Assembly: GCA_028714475.1 (NCBI GenBank)
Contig: JAQTNC010000004.1
Span: 31,584 to 83,938, forward strand
Reading direction: 5' to 3'
DNA: 52,355 nucleotides
DNA from: Patescibacteria group bacterium
GTDB lineage: Bacteria > Patescibacteriota > Patescibacteriia > SG8-24
Shown here: positions 17,360 to 28,262 of the stretch, piece by piece
How the letters are laid out: each line of letters begins with the position of its first letter
Position numbering within the stretch: the stretch's first letter is position 1
Translations under genes and position numbers: made by a program
The notes under the pieces: model-generated
What the model was told of the DNA's origin: nothing
Database searches by the model: none
What the model saw: only the letters and a program-made list of their open reading frames with translations

Positions 17360-18337
17360 ATGATCATTGTCAACCACGAAAAGGTTGCCGCCGTGACGCA
17401 AATCGTGAGGGGCTTGCCAGAAACCGAGGGGATGAACTTCTACTCGTTCAAGGCTGGCGGGCGCGAGGTGCCGGCGACGAACATGTACCCACCGCTTCAT
17501 CATCCGGCCGCCGTGGAATTCTTTTTCTTCGCCTGCCTACACAACCACGGCTTCTGGCACGGCGACGCGAACGGGTACCTCGAGCCGATGGTGGGGCAGA
17601 TAGGCGGGAAATCCTGCAAGGGCTCCACCTTGCTCTGGAAATCTATGGCTCGGCAACTGCGGGAGGCGCCGGAGTCTTTCTGTCCAGAACGATTGGCCGG
17701 GGCAGACGAGGCGATGATGGCGAGAATGTTCCGTGACGATGCTGGCCCGCTCCGGTTTCCGGAACCGGAAGTTCGTCTTGATCTCACACGCGACTACGGC
17801 CGATGGTTCCAGCGAACCCGCTTGTCGCCGGCGGCTATCGTTGACGCGGCCAACAAACAACTCGTGCCGTTGGCGGCTTTCGTCAAGTGGGTCGCGGACA
17901 TCGCGGGCTTCAAAGGGGATTCGTGGTTCAAACGGCCGATGCTCCTGGCAATGATTCTTGCGGCGCGGCCGGAGCGGTTTCTCAAGGTGAGCGATGAGGA
18001 AAACTGGCGCCCCATCGTGGACTACCATCTCATGCGCGTCGCGCTTCGGCTCGGAATCGTGGAGATAACCGATGAAGAGGTGGCTCGCGACATTTCCGAA
18101 CGCCGTTGGGTCAGCAGCGACGTCGAGCGCGCGATTCGGAATGCCACGTATCAAGCGGCTCTTCGGGTCATGCGCGCTTCCGGCCGCAGCCTGCCGGTGG
18201 TGGATCTCGCCTTCTGGGATGCCCGCCACTTTTGCCCGGAGATGAGCGAGCCCCAGTGCGACCAGTGCCGTTTCGCCTCGTGTTGCGCGAAACGCACCCT
18301 TCTGTTCCAGCCCGTCTTCCGCACGATCGACTACTAA
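17360..18337 (+). CDS. HhH/iron-sulfur-cluster-loop DNA glycosylase-like protein (divergent)
   Basis: GGAGG RBS before ATG; VDYHLMRVALRLGI and C-terminal CPEMSEPQCDQCRFASCC resembling an Nth/MutY FeS loop. Confidence 0.5.
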   Translation: MIIVNHEKVAAVTQIVRGLPETEGMNFYSFKAGGREVPATNMYPPLHHPAAVEFFFFACLHNHGFWHGDANGYLEPMVGQIGGKSCKGSTLLWKSMARQLREAPESFCPERLAGADEAMMARMFRDDAGPLRFPEPEVRLDLTRDYGRWFQRTRLSPAAIVDAANKQLVPLAAFVKWVADIAGFKGDSWFKRPMLLAMILAARPERFLKVSDEENWRPIVDYHLMRVALRLGIVEITDEEVARDISERRWVSSDVERAIRNATYQAALRVMRASGRSLPVVDLAFWDARHFCPEMSEPQCDQCRFASCCAKRTLLFQPVFRTIDY

Positions 18338-18481
18338 GCGCGCGGATCGCTGCCCGTCCTGTCTTCAGGCGGGCAGTTGTGTTTTCGGAAGCGCGTTCAG
18401 GTTTGAGCCAAGCATCAGGATGAGTAAGCCCGCCCCCGGCCTTTTGGCTAGGGACGGGCTTTTGTCTCGTCGGATGACCTC

Positions 18482-18820
18482 CTATTCCGTGGCAACCCCG
18501 AAATACAGCCATTCGACAGCGGCGTCAGAAATGTTCTCTTGCGAGTGCAGTTCGCCAGTCCCGACGGTCAGGCAGTCGCCGGCACTGACCACGACGTCTT
18601 CGTTGCCCACGTGGAACAGCGCCTGGCCGGACAGGACAAAGAAAACCTCGGCCATGGTTTCGTGCTGATGGGCTTCAATCGATTGGCCCGGCTGAAGCAC
18701 GGCGTAGCTAAACATCATCAGGTGGGGGAGCGCGCCTTTTTCAATCAACACCCGTTCCTTGATTTCCTGATTATGGGAGATGCCGGTTATCGGAATATCT
18801 CCGAGGCGGATCAATTTCAT
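18482..18820 (-). CDS. Cupin domain protein
   Basis: PGQSIEAHQHETMAEVFFVLSGQALFHVGNEDVVVSAGDCLTV. Confidence 0.9.
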   Translation of the reverse strand: MKLIRLGDIPITGISHNQEIKERVLIEKGALPHLMMFSYAVLQPGQSIEAHQHETMAEVFFVLSGQALFHVGNEDVVVSAGDCLTVGTGELHSQENISDAAVEWLYFGVATE

Positions 18821-18840
18821 AGTCGAGAGCGGGGGTACGG

Positions 18841-20507
18841 TTACTTCATTTTCCTTTTGATATCCTCGATTTTCTTTCGGATGGCGGACTTAGCAGCGTC
18901 AAGATTGATTTTTAGCTGCTCCAGAAGACGCTCCTCTTTTTCGGTCAACATTCGCCTGCCCTTCTTCTTCTCGAGCGCCCCGATGCGCCGGCGTATGTCT
19001 TTCTGCAGCGTGTCAAACGCCGGCCGCAGAGCCAGGATGGCCTTTTGGGCCTTTTTTTGAACGCGTCGTTTGAGGTCGGTCGCCTTCCGTCTCGCGAACA
19101 ATACGGCCACGCCGAGCGCGATGAGCGCCGCCAGAAGGACCGCGGCAAGAGACGCCGCCCATGGTGACGCTAGGGCGACAGCGATTCCCGCTTCCGGAAC
19201 GACAGTCACGCCCACTTTCTCCGACGGGCCGCTCTTGGCGCCGCGCGGGTCCGTGACCTTGGCCCATGCTTGGTAAGCTCCCGCCGGCAATCCGCCATCG
19301 GTCGTGAAGGTGAATTTTCCGTCGGCCCCGCTTCGTGTCTCGGCACTCGACAGTTCTTCGCCTCCGTGCTTGATCCAGACCACCACCTGGCTGTCCGGAA
19401 ACGTCGAACCCTGGACGATGATCGGACTCGCGCCCCCTCGCGATGTCCAGACGGAGATTGAAGGCGGTTCGAGCGCCTCGATGACAAACTCCGCGTTCGC
19501 GGAGAGCGAATTGCCCGCTTGGTCGATCGCCGCGGCGGCGAGCGCGTGTTTCCCCGGTGCCAGCACCTTCGTTACGTACCGATGAGACCCATCGTCCTTC
19601 CAGGATTCCGGCACGCCCCCGTCCACGCTGACGTCGTAATGGTCGATGCCGGAGAGGGAATCGAACGCATCCAGCACGAACGTCGCCTTCGGCTCCGTCA
19701 AATCCGGCCTGGGAACCTCGGTCAGTTCGAAACGGCTCGGTTTTTCCGTGTCGATGCGAAGGCGGAAACTCGTTATCGCCCCCCAACCGCTCGTGTTGCC
19801 GAGCTGGGCGTTGAAATACCAGACACCGTTAGCGAGATCCGACATCTCCCATGAGCTGATTGGCGGGGAGTACTCTATTATCGGTGATGCGTCCGGGGTC
19901 TTGTCGATGAGCAGGCGGGCCGCCGTCGAGCCGTTCGGGACGGGCCAGGAGAACTTCGCGTCCGTCGCGGCGTACCATCCGTCGGGGTTGGGGTGGGTGG
20001 AGGAGGATACCCGTGGCGCCTCTGGAGTGCCCGCGGAAGGAGCCGGAACTGCCGCCACGGCGGTGATGCCGTAGGTCGCCCCGATTGTTCCCTTCAGGAT
20101 GTCCGTTCCTTTGCCGTCATTCGCGAGCACTCTCGCCGAAGAAAAATTTACCGCTGCCGTACTGATGGCTTTCGCCTTGAACGTGACGGTAAGAATTTTG
20201 CCGGCCGCGCCCATGTAGCCCGGATTCAGAACGACACCCTTGAAATTAATCACGCCGTCGGCGTTGGAAATCGTCGGTTCCTGGATCCAGAGGGAGAAAA
20301 TAGAGCCTTCTTTCGAAAGCGTTGTCACTTCGAGCTTGTCGGGCGGGAAGGCAATGGTGGCCGAGGTGGCGTTCATGGCCTGGTCCAGACTCGAAGCATA
20401 GACGTTGACCGAAAACGTGCCTTCGAGGCCGTATGAGCCGCTGGCCGGCGAAACGTACAGCGTCGCCGCACTGGCCGCAAAGGGGGCGAGCCACGCGAGC
20501 AGGACCG

Positions 20508-20535
<28 letters not shown>
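18841..20535 (-). CDS. Secreted cohesin-domain-like surface protein with C-terminal TM
   Basis: LYVSPASGSYGLEGTFSVNVYASSLDQAMNATSATIAFPPDKLEV...INFKGVVLNPGYMGAAGKILTVTFKAK. Confidence 0.7.
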
Positions 20536-21458
<923 letters not shown>

Positions 21459-21473
21459 AATTATTATTCTAGA

Positions 21474-21501
21474 TTCTATTTTCTATTTTCTACTTTCTAA
21501 A
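21474..21501. repeat. Heptanucleotide repeat (TTCTATT)n, intergenic
   Basis: TTCTATT TTCTATT TTCTACT TTCTAAA. Confidence 0.8.
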
Positions 21502-22578
21502 CTACCCTGTCCAATAATACGCCATGATGCTGAAATCAACTAGGTCAATTTTTTCGTCGCCGCTTAGGTGCTCTTTTTCTTTTAGAGCGAAAGCCGGGCT
21601 CAATGGTCGTTTGTACCAATAGGCGGCGATGGAGAAATCAACGATGTCTACTCGGCAATCATTGTTCAAGTCAGCCTTGACTGGGCATTTTGTTGGGGGC
21701 GTGACCAAAACAACTTCCGAGCCAACAAGAAAACTTATCGTCTTGCTGAAGGCGCTAACCTCGCCGTTTGATGTGGCTTTTGACTTTAGGAAATTCAGGC
21801 CCGTTTTAAGCACCTTGGTGTCAAAGTTGTATAAATACGCGCCGTCGGTCCCCGTTTTGATTGTCTTGGCAGGATTCTCGTCAGAATTGATATAAATAGC
21901 AACTTCTCCGCCGGGAACTGATTGTCCATAAACCGCGACGCTGTCGTCTCGAGTCACCTCACTTTTATCTGTCGATATGGTTGGAGCAATAAAAATTCCG
22001 CCTACCTTGGTGGTGGCGCCGGAACTTACGCTCATCGGAAAGGTTAGAAGAGAGGAGCGGACGCCTTTGTTATCCTCACCATATACGGAGAAAATGTATA
22101 TTCCTCCGGAGAGTCCAGAAAGGTTCAATTGAAAATTGGCGTCGCCATCGGCAACAGCTGTGGCGGCAATCAGCGCGTCTTTCAAAAGCGTCACCTTGCT
22201 CTTCGGGTAGGCACGGCCTTCAAAAATTACGCTCGTTACTGGCTCGGCATAACCGCCCCCGCCACCGCCCCCGCCACCAGAAGAGCAAGCCGCGGTGTTA
22301 AAGGTACATGAAGCAGTGCATGAAAGCGCGCCGCCGCCAAACCCTACCGAGGAGCACGACGCGCCGCCCAGATCCGAGCCGTCGCACTGCTCTCCTGTTT
22401 CTTTGATGTTGTTCCCGCAAAGATTTAATATTTCAATTTGGAAATTGGAGCTTGAAGCGGCCAAAATGGGTTTAGAAAATAGAAAGTAGAAAATAGAAAA
22501 TAGAATAAAAACAAAGAATACAGAAAACAGAAAGCGGCCAGCAGACTTCGGGGCTTTTTGGACGATACCCGGTTTCAT
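21502..22578 (-). CDS. Secreted dockerin-domain-like protein
   Basis: C-terminal duplicated ADLNNDCRVDIVDFSIAAYWY...KIDLVDFSIMAYYWTG; signal peptide. Confidence 0.72.
   Translation of the reverse strand: MKPGIVQKAPKSAGRFLFSVFFVFILFSIFYFLFSKPILAASSSNFQIEILNLCGNNIKETGEQCDGSDLGGASCSSVGFGGGALSCTASCTFNTAACSSGGGGGGGGGYAEPVTSVIFEGRAYPKSKVTLLKDALIAATAVADGDANFQLNLSGLSGGIYIFSVYGEDNKGVRSSLLTFPMSVSSGATTKVGGIFIAPTISTDKSEVTRDDSVAVYGQSVPGGEVAIYINSDENPAKTIKTGTDGAYLYNFDTKVLKTGLNFLKSKATSNGEVSAFSKTISFLVGSEVVLVTPPTKCPVKADLNNDCRVDIVDFSIAAYWYKRPLSPAFALKEKEHLSGDEKIDLVDFSIMAYYWTG
22474..22501. repeat. Heptanucleotide repeat inside CDS (AGAAAAT)n
   Basis: AGAAAAT AGAAAGT AGAAAAT AGAAAAT. Confidence 0.85.
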
Positions 22579-22606
22579 TTCAGAAATTTATTAAGTATTT
22601 TCATCA

Positions 22607-22648
22607 TTCTACTTTCTATTTTCTTCTTTCTAGATTCTACATTCTAGA
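22607..22648. repeat. Heptanucleotide repeat, intergenic, six degenerate units
   Basis: TTCTACT TTCTATT TTCTTCT TTCTAGA TTCTACA TTCTAGA. Confidence 0.8.
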
Positions 22649-22657
22649 CCCTGCCGC

Positions 22658-23716
22658 TCAAACCGCCGTGACCGTCAGAGTCAGACTGATCGCGTAATCG
22701 CTGGCCGCAGGCTGCTCTTTGGGTATGGTCTGGGAAATGGCAACACCGACGGTGTCCCAATAGCAATTGATGGCGGCGGAAGCCCCCGCGGTCAAGAGGG
22801 TAATGGTATCGGTTGCGGCTTGCGAATAGGAAGCCGATGATCCCAGCGTCACGCCGGTATTGTCGCAGCCCGGTTTCGGGGTAACGGTCGCGCTCAATGG
22901 ATCAACGGCCATTTGGCCACCCAAGCTGTCAGGGTCAGGGCCGTCAACCGCTGCCGTCGTCGGGTCATTAAAGTCGTAGTCAGCGGGCGTGCCGTCCCAG
23001 AAAGAGGTCGGCCCGTTTTCCGCGGCAAGAGTTAAATTCCATCGGGGATTACCGGTGTCATTATTAACTCGTATTTTTTCCGTCGAGACTCCAAAAACGC
23101 CGTTGGCCGTCGAATAAACAAATGAAAAGGCCACCGAGCCCAAGGCGATGGTCGGGCTGGTGACGGGATTGCCGGCGGCGTCCACAATGCCAGCGGTCAG
23201 GCTGCCTGCCCCGACGGCCGTTGCGCATATTTTATTGCTCGGATAAGCGGTGCTGATGCCCACATGCGCGTTCGTGGAGGCGGACATGGAAGCGAGGGTG
23301 GTGTCATACCCGGCACCGGCACAGTCGCTTGAATACCCGACCGAGACGCTTCCGCCGCCCGGCACGGAAAGGCAGGCATTGTTGGCGCCGGCGTAATCCG
23401 CGAGGGAATTTTGTCGGGCGTGGGCATTGTTGGCGCCGGATAATTTCAAGGCTACGGCATAAGTCCCGGAACATGAATTACCTAGCCCCACCACGCCGGT
23501 ACAGCAGACAAGATTGGTATAACTTGAAGCCGGAAGCCCGGCGTGGGAATTGGCCGTGTTCTGCATCTCAAAAACTTCGATCTCGCCGCCGCTACAAGCC
23601 GGAGTCCGTACCAGGCAGGAAAGCGTGCCGGCTTGGGCGGCGCGCATAAAAAACATCCCCGAAACAATCAGGATGATGAATGCCGCCAGCCAATTTTTAT
23701 TTGAAAATTTCCTCAT
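22658..23716 (-). CDS. Secreted WxL-like surface protein
   Basis: Signal peptide; shares ISQTIPKEQPAASDYAISLTLTVTA C-terminus and mid-region with 28263-29003. Confidence 0.55.
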   Translation of the reverse strand: MRKFSNKNWLAAFIILIVSGMFFMRAAQAGTLSCLVRTPACSGGEIEVFEMQNTANSHAGLPASSYTNLVCCTGVVGLGNSCSGTYAVALKLSGANNAHARQNSLADYAGANNACLSVPGGGSVSVGYSSDCAGAGYDTTLASMSASTNAHVGISTAYPSNKICATAVGAGSLTAGIVDAAGNPVTSPTIALGSVAFSFVYSTANGVFGVSTEKIRVNNDTGNPRWNLTLAAENGPTSFWDGTPADYDFNDPTTAAVDGPDPDSLGGQMAVDPLSATVTPKPGCDNTGVTLGSSASYSQAATDTITLLTAGASAAINCYWDTVGVAISQTIPKEQPAASDYAISLTLTVTAV

Positions 23717-23735
23717 TTAATCAATAAATACGCTA

Positions 23736-24260
23736 TTATCTCGGCATCGGCGTGGGAGTGACCGGTTTGATAACGACGCTGTTTGGCTCGACTGAAAAGG
23801 TGATTTCCCCCAAGAAATAGGCGTTGGCGCGGCATTGCTCGACAGTAAGCGTGGTGCAGCCGTCGCTGTCATCGGTGTTGATGACGGTGTAGTTTCCGGG
23901 CTCAAAATAGTAAGCCGGCATTTCCACCGCGTCATCACCCACGCCTATCGCCAAGGAATAGGTCGCGTCACCTTCCTTGTAGAAGCGCAAACTGCTCATG
24001 GGCTCTCCTGAAAACAAATATTTGGTGTCCATTTTGTCGGCAATGGCGACAAGGTTTTCCGCTGATTTTGTTATGGCCGTGGCCCTGTTCCTCATTTCCC
24101 CCGTTCTAACATCCATTTTCAAGCCCGTTTTCATTTTCCTGACCGTCCTAACTTCCTTGGAGCTATCCGCCAGAGGCGACAACAAAACCACCAACAAAAT
24201 CACCAGGAAAACCACGGCGAGGGAAATTACTGGCAGGTTCAAACGAATGTTTTTCCTCAT
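23736..24260 (-). CDS. Hypothetical membrane-anchored protein
   Basis: N-terminal TM; sits in the surface-protein cluster. Confidence 0.6.
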   Translation of the reverse strand: MRKNIRLNLPVISLAVVFLVILLVVLLSPLADSSKEVRTVRKMKTGLKMDVRTGEMRNRATAITKSAENLVAIADKMDTKYLFSGEPMSSLRFYKEGDATYSLAIGVGDDAVEMPAYYFEPGNYTVINTDDSDGCTTLTVEQCRANAYFLGEITFSVEPNSVVIKPVTPTPMPR

Positions 24261-24302
24261 ATAAATCGTAGCGGGCGGGCTGGCCCCGCCACCGCCTTAT
24301 AT

Positions 24303-26933
24303 CTAGTTATCCAAACGAATCACCGGGGCGCTGCTGACCACGCCGGTAATTGCCGGAAGCGTTGTGTCGCAAACCCCATTACTAGACATGGTCGCCGTCC
24401 CTTCATAGACGGTCTTACCCGCCGGCACGGCAGATGTATTAATCCAGGTAGCGGCGGTTGAGGTGAACATGGTGACGGTGTTGTTGCAGTTCGCGTTACA
24501 GCCCATGGCAACGTAATAGTTCCCCGGGGGGAGCGCTACGCCGTCGACGACCACGGAATTCACGCCTGCCGTTGGTGTGTCGGTTACGTCAATGAGTTTT
24601 GACGTTCCGTCTTCCGTGTACACGCAAATCCGGTAGGATCCCGCCGTGGAAACCGATCCCACGTTATAGGTCAACTGGTTTACGGTCATGCTGTAAGGGA
24701 CGTTGAACAGGGCTACTTTATAGACAGTGCGCGAACTCAACGACACTGCGGCAACAGCTCCCGTCGCCATCACTGGCCTTGTCACCACTGTCGTCATGGT
24801 GGTGCCGCCGGCTGTCGCGGCCCAAGTGAGGGTTCCCGAGCCGTTATTCGTCAAAACCGTGCTGGCCACCCCTTGAGAAGCGGGCCAGGAATAGGTGACG
24901 TTGTTCACCTTGATCAGGTTGCCGGTGGAGTTGATCTGGAACTTGTCGCCATCGCCGACGGTGAGGAGCGAGGCCGGAGTGGTGTCGCCGATGCCGATGT
25001 AGCCCGTACCGTAGTCGATCAGCAATTCCACCCTGATTGTTGGTGAGCCCCCTGTAACGCCAGACTGATCCGTTCTGTGTCCAATCCTTATCTGGGCATC
25101 GTTTCCAGCTAAAAGCATGCCCTCAAGCCCAGGGTATTTAACAAGTCCAACCCTACCGCCAGCTGCTGTGCGATTGTCATCGACTACTATGCCATAGCCC
25201 TCACCATTTATAGAAATCACCCCTCCCTCAACCCTTAATTTAGCGTCAGAAGTCATCGTCCCAATGCTGACGTCGCCGTCCGCGGCGATGTACACCCGTT
25301 CGGTGTTATCGGTGAAAAGCGACAGGGGCGCGGCGTTGTAGGTGCCGACGGAGAACTTGGTCATCTGCCCTCCTTGCCCAAGCAGGATGCCGAGGCCGGC
25401 GTCGCTCGTGGCGTCGTTCAGGTAGTTGTCGCTGGCGAAGGATGGCGAGTGCGTCATGAGGGCGAAGAAGTTGTTGGGGTAGGTGCCGCTGGAGACGATG
25501 ACTTGCGAGCGCCCGGCGCTATGGGTGTTGGCGAACATCCCCTGGACGTTGCCCGGGCCAGTCGTGTTGTCGTTCACGCTCATCAGGCCGCCCGAGGTCA
25601 CCTGGAACTTGTCGCCACTGCCGACGGTGAAGAGCGAGGCCGGGGTGGTGTCGCCGATGCCGACGTTGCCCGTATTTTTTAACGTCATCAAAGAACTATA
25701 TCCACCTGAATTTCTATACCCAAATTCGATGGTGCTTGCCGGGCTTACGGTCGCACCGCCGCTAACCATGTAAATATCACCTGGATAATCAGGATTGGTT
25801 TCTCCATAAAATTGCACCGAGGCGCCTTTCGTGAACGCTGTGCCGGCAACCAGGTAAAGGCTGTTGTCATCCCTATTGGTGGAAAGGGTCATACCGGACG
25901 AACCCCCAGAAGATAGGCGCAGGTTCCCATACATGTCTAGTTTCACTGTCGCATCACCCGCCGCTGGATTTGGCGTCCCGATGCCAATGGCGCCGGTAGT
26001 GTCAATAACGAGCTTATCGCTATATGTTGTTCCATCGTATGATGAGATATACAGCTTCGTATTGTCTACTGCAAAATTATATCCGCTTGCCTGCCCTCCT
26101 TTTCGCAAGAAGAAGTTGGCAGTAACACCAGTAGGAGACTCTACGTGCAAGTCAGCCTTTGGCACCGCCGTCCCGATGCTGAGGCGCTTGTCGGTGTTGT
26201 CCCAGTAGAATTTCGTGGCGTCGGCGGAGAGAGCGGAGGACGACGTCCAGAAGGTGACGCCGCCCGTGGCGCCGGAGCCCGTGACCGTGCCGCTGCCACC
26301 GGCGGCCCAAGTGAGGGTGCCAGAGCCGTTGTTTGTCAGAACCGTGCTGGCCGCTCCTTGGGTGGCAGGCCAGGAATAAGTGATGTTGTTCAGCTTTATC
26401 AGATTGCCGGAGGAGTCGACCTGGAAGAGATCGCCGGAGCCGACGGTAAAGAGCGAGGCCGGGGTGGTGTCGCCGATGCCGACGTTGCCGTTCAAAACCG
26501 TATAGCCGATTCCGCTGGGCGTCAGGGTTACGTTTTGATTGGTGCCGCCGGCGGTGAACGTCAACGCCCCCGTGCCGGTAATGGAGCCGGTGGATGTTCC
26601 CGTTCCGCCATTCCCGACCGGGAGGGTCCCCGACACCCCGGTGGCTAAAGCGACTTGAGCCCAAGCTGGGTTGTTGCTCGTGCCGGTGTTGGAGAGATAT
26701 CTCGTCGCCGTGGCGTCTTTCGGCAAGGCCAAAAGGGTATCGGCGGCCGACCCATAAAGAAGGTCGCCCTGAACAACGCCACCCGAAGATTCGGTGAAAT
26801 TGTGTCCGGGGTCTGGGGCCGTTGCCGTGACGATGGTCACGACGGAAAACACGATTCCCGCCAGCAAAAGAACGCCAAGAATGATGTGGCGATAATCCTT
26901 TTGTTTCACTTCCGCTGAGTTTTTCCTCGCCAT
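24303..26933 (-). CDS. Large repetitive secreted fibre/adhesin-like protein
   Basis: Repeats GIGDTTPASLFTVGSGDxFQV and YSWPATQGAASTVLTNNGSGTLTWAA; N-terminal TM after MARKNSAEVKQ. Confidence 0.7.
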   Translation of the reverse strand: MARKNSAEVKQKDYRHIILGVLLLAGIVFSVVTIVTATAPDPGHNFTESSGGVVQGDLLYGSAADTLLALPKDATATRYLSNTGTSNNPAWAQVALATGVSGTLPVGNGGTGTSTGSITGTGALTFTAGGTNQNVTLTPSGIGYTVLNGNVGIGDTTPASLFTVGSGDLFQVDSSGNLIKLNNITYSWPATQGAASTVLTNNGSGTLTWAAGGSGTVTGSGATGGVTFWTSSSALSADATKFYWDNTDKRLSIGTAVPKADLHVESPTGVTANFFLRKGGQASGYNFAVDNTKLYISSYDGTTYSDKLVIDTTGAIGIGTPNPAAGDATVKLDMYGNLRLSSGGSSGMTLSTNRDDNSLYLVAGTAFTKGASVQFYGETNPDYPGDIYMVSGGATVSPASTIEFGYRNSGGYSSLMTLKNTGNVGIGDTTPASLFTVGSGDKFQVTSGGLMSVNDNTTGPGNVQGMFANTHSAGRSQVIVSSGTYPNNFFALMTHSPSFASDNYLNDATSDAGLGILLGQGGQMTKFSVGTYNAAPLSLFTDNTERVYIAADGDVSIGTMTSDAKLRVEGGVISINGEGYGIVVDDNRTAAGGRVGLVKYPGLEGMLLAGNDAQIRIGHRTDQSGVTGGSPTIRVELLIDYGTGYIGIGDTTPASLLTVGDGDKFQINSTGNLIKVNNVTYSWPASQGVASTVLTNNGSGTLTWAATAGGTTMTTVVTRPVMATGAVAAVSLSSRTVYKVALFNVPYSMTVNQLTYNVGSVSTAGSYRICVYTEDGTSKLIDVTDTPTAGVNSVVVDGVALPPGNYYVAMGCNANCNNTVTMFTSTAATWINTSAVPAGKTVYEGTATMSSNGVCDTTLPAITGVVSSAPVIRLDN

Positions 26934-27045
26934 CATAAGAATTGCTCGGTAAAAACCCACGGCGCCCCTTAGCGCCCGTTCGACGCTCGCTGACTCACGT
27001 CGAACCCCCGGACGCGAGTCCGGGGATTCTTCGTTTTTTTCAAAA

Positions 27046-28248
27046 TTATTTCTTTGCCGGCGGAACCTTGATTTTCTGTCCCGGTTGAAGCGCATATGGC
27101 GGCTGCAAATTATTTGCCTTGACCACGAGCTTCCACGACGTGCCAAACCGTTCGGCCAGAGATTTGACGTCCTCGCCGGATTCGCCGGATTTTATTTCAT
27201 ACTCAACCCAGTTTTTCTTGATCCAGTTTTTGCGTCTTCGTGAGAGCCAGCAAAGAACCAAGATAATCGCGATGAGCAGAAGAACGGCGCCCTCTATCGC
27301 CATTCCGGCGGTTGTCGGGGTGCTGAAAAACCAAACCATTGGCCCCTCGAGCAGGGTGAGATTCTTGCCGCTTTTTACCCCAACGCCCGCCTCGGGATTT
27401 CCGTCGTATTCCACGGTAAACACCGAGCGATACCAGCCGCCCCAGAACGGTTTTTTGAGCTCAAAATTCCAGTCCGAGGTGTCGCCTCGCAGAATCGGGT
27501 ACTGTCCGCCGTGCGTGATGAGGGTCGAGCCAAAGAAATATTTCGTCACCACCCGCACATCCGCGTCGATGGAGACGTTGCCGAGATTCTTAACCTTTGG
27601 CTGAAGCAGAAAACCGCCGTCGTTTCGCGGCGTCACGACGAAGCCGGCAATCTCCAGTTTTCTCTCAAGCTCTCCCGGGATGGTGATGGCTACCCGCAGC
27701 CCCGTGCGGAAGGACAGGCTGACGCCGCTTTTGTTGTCGGGTTTCTCCACCTTCTCCTGCGTGATAATACAGCCGTTATGCTCGCCAACGCTGGCATTTC
27801 CAGGAACGGCGATCGTAAAGGGGACGACCTCGTTTGTTCCCGAATCAAGCGTCACCTCCGATTTTGCCAGGGTAATCCACGCGCCGACGTCGTCTTTCGT
27901 TTCAGCAAGCTGTTCGCAGGCGAAAGCGCCGTCCGTGGCCGGAGTTGAATCAACCGCGTACACCAGTATTGTTTTTCGGGCGGTGGAATTATTGACTACC
28001 AGCACCCCTTCTTCTTTGATGTCGCCCGGATTAAGCGTGTGAACGAAGATGGATTCGGTGCGCGGGTTGTCTGCTCGCGGGTAAGCCGGCCTGCCGCCGA
28101 AGTCGCCGTACTCAATGGCGGATGCATAGCTGGCAAAAACCGCAAAAAACAACACGGGTAGGCTGATGCCCAGAAACCGCATCGCCTTAATTTTTCCTGC
28201 CCCGCCGAGCCGCAAAGCGGCTGTATTGGGAGTGCTTTGGTTGCGCAT
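27046..28248 (-). CDS. Secreted DUF916/WxLIP-like protein with C-terminal TM and LysM-like domain
   Basis: EEGVLVVNNSTARKTILVYAVDSTP...EVVPFTIAVPGNASVGEHNGCIITQ; C-terminal EYEIKSGESGEDVKSLAERFGTSWKLVVKANNLQPPYALQPGQKIKVP. Confidence 0.65.
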   Translation of the reverse strand: MRNQSTPNTAALRLGGAGKIKAMRFLGISLPVLFFAVFASYASAIEYGDFGGRPAYPRADNPRTESIFVHTLNPGDIKEEGVLVVNNSTARKTILVYAVDSTPATDGAFACEQLAETKDDVGAWITLAKSEVTLDSGTNEVVPFTIAVPGNASVGEHNGCIITQEKVEKPDNKSGVSLSFRTGLRVAITIPGELERKLEIAGFVVTPRNDGGFLLQPKVKNLGNVSIDADVRVVTKYFFGSTLITHGGQYPILRGDTSDWNFELKKPFWGGWYRSVFTVEYDGNPEAGVGVKSGKNLTLLEGPMVWFFSTPTTAGMAIEGAVLLLIAIILVLCWLSRRRKNWIKKNWVEYEIKSGESGEDVKSLAERFGTSWKLVVKANNLQPPYALQPGQKIKVPPAKK

Positions 28249-28262
28249 AATTTTCGTAAATT

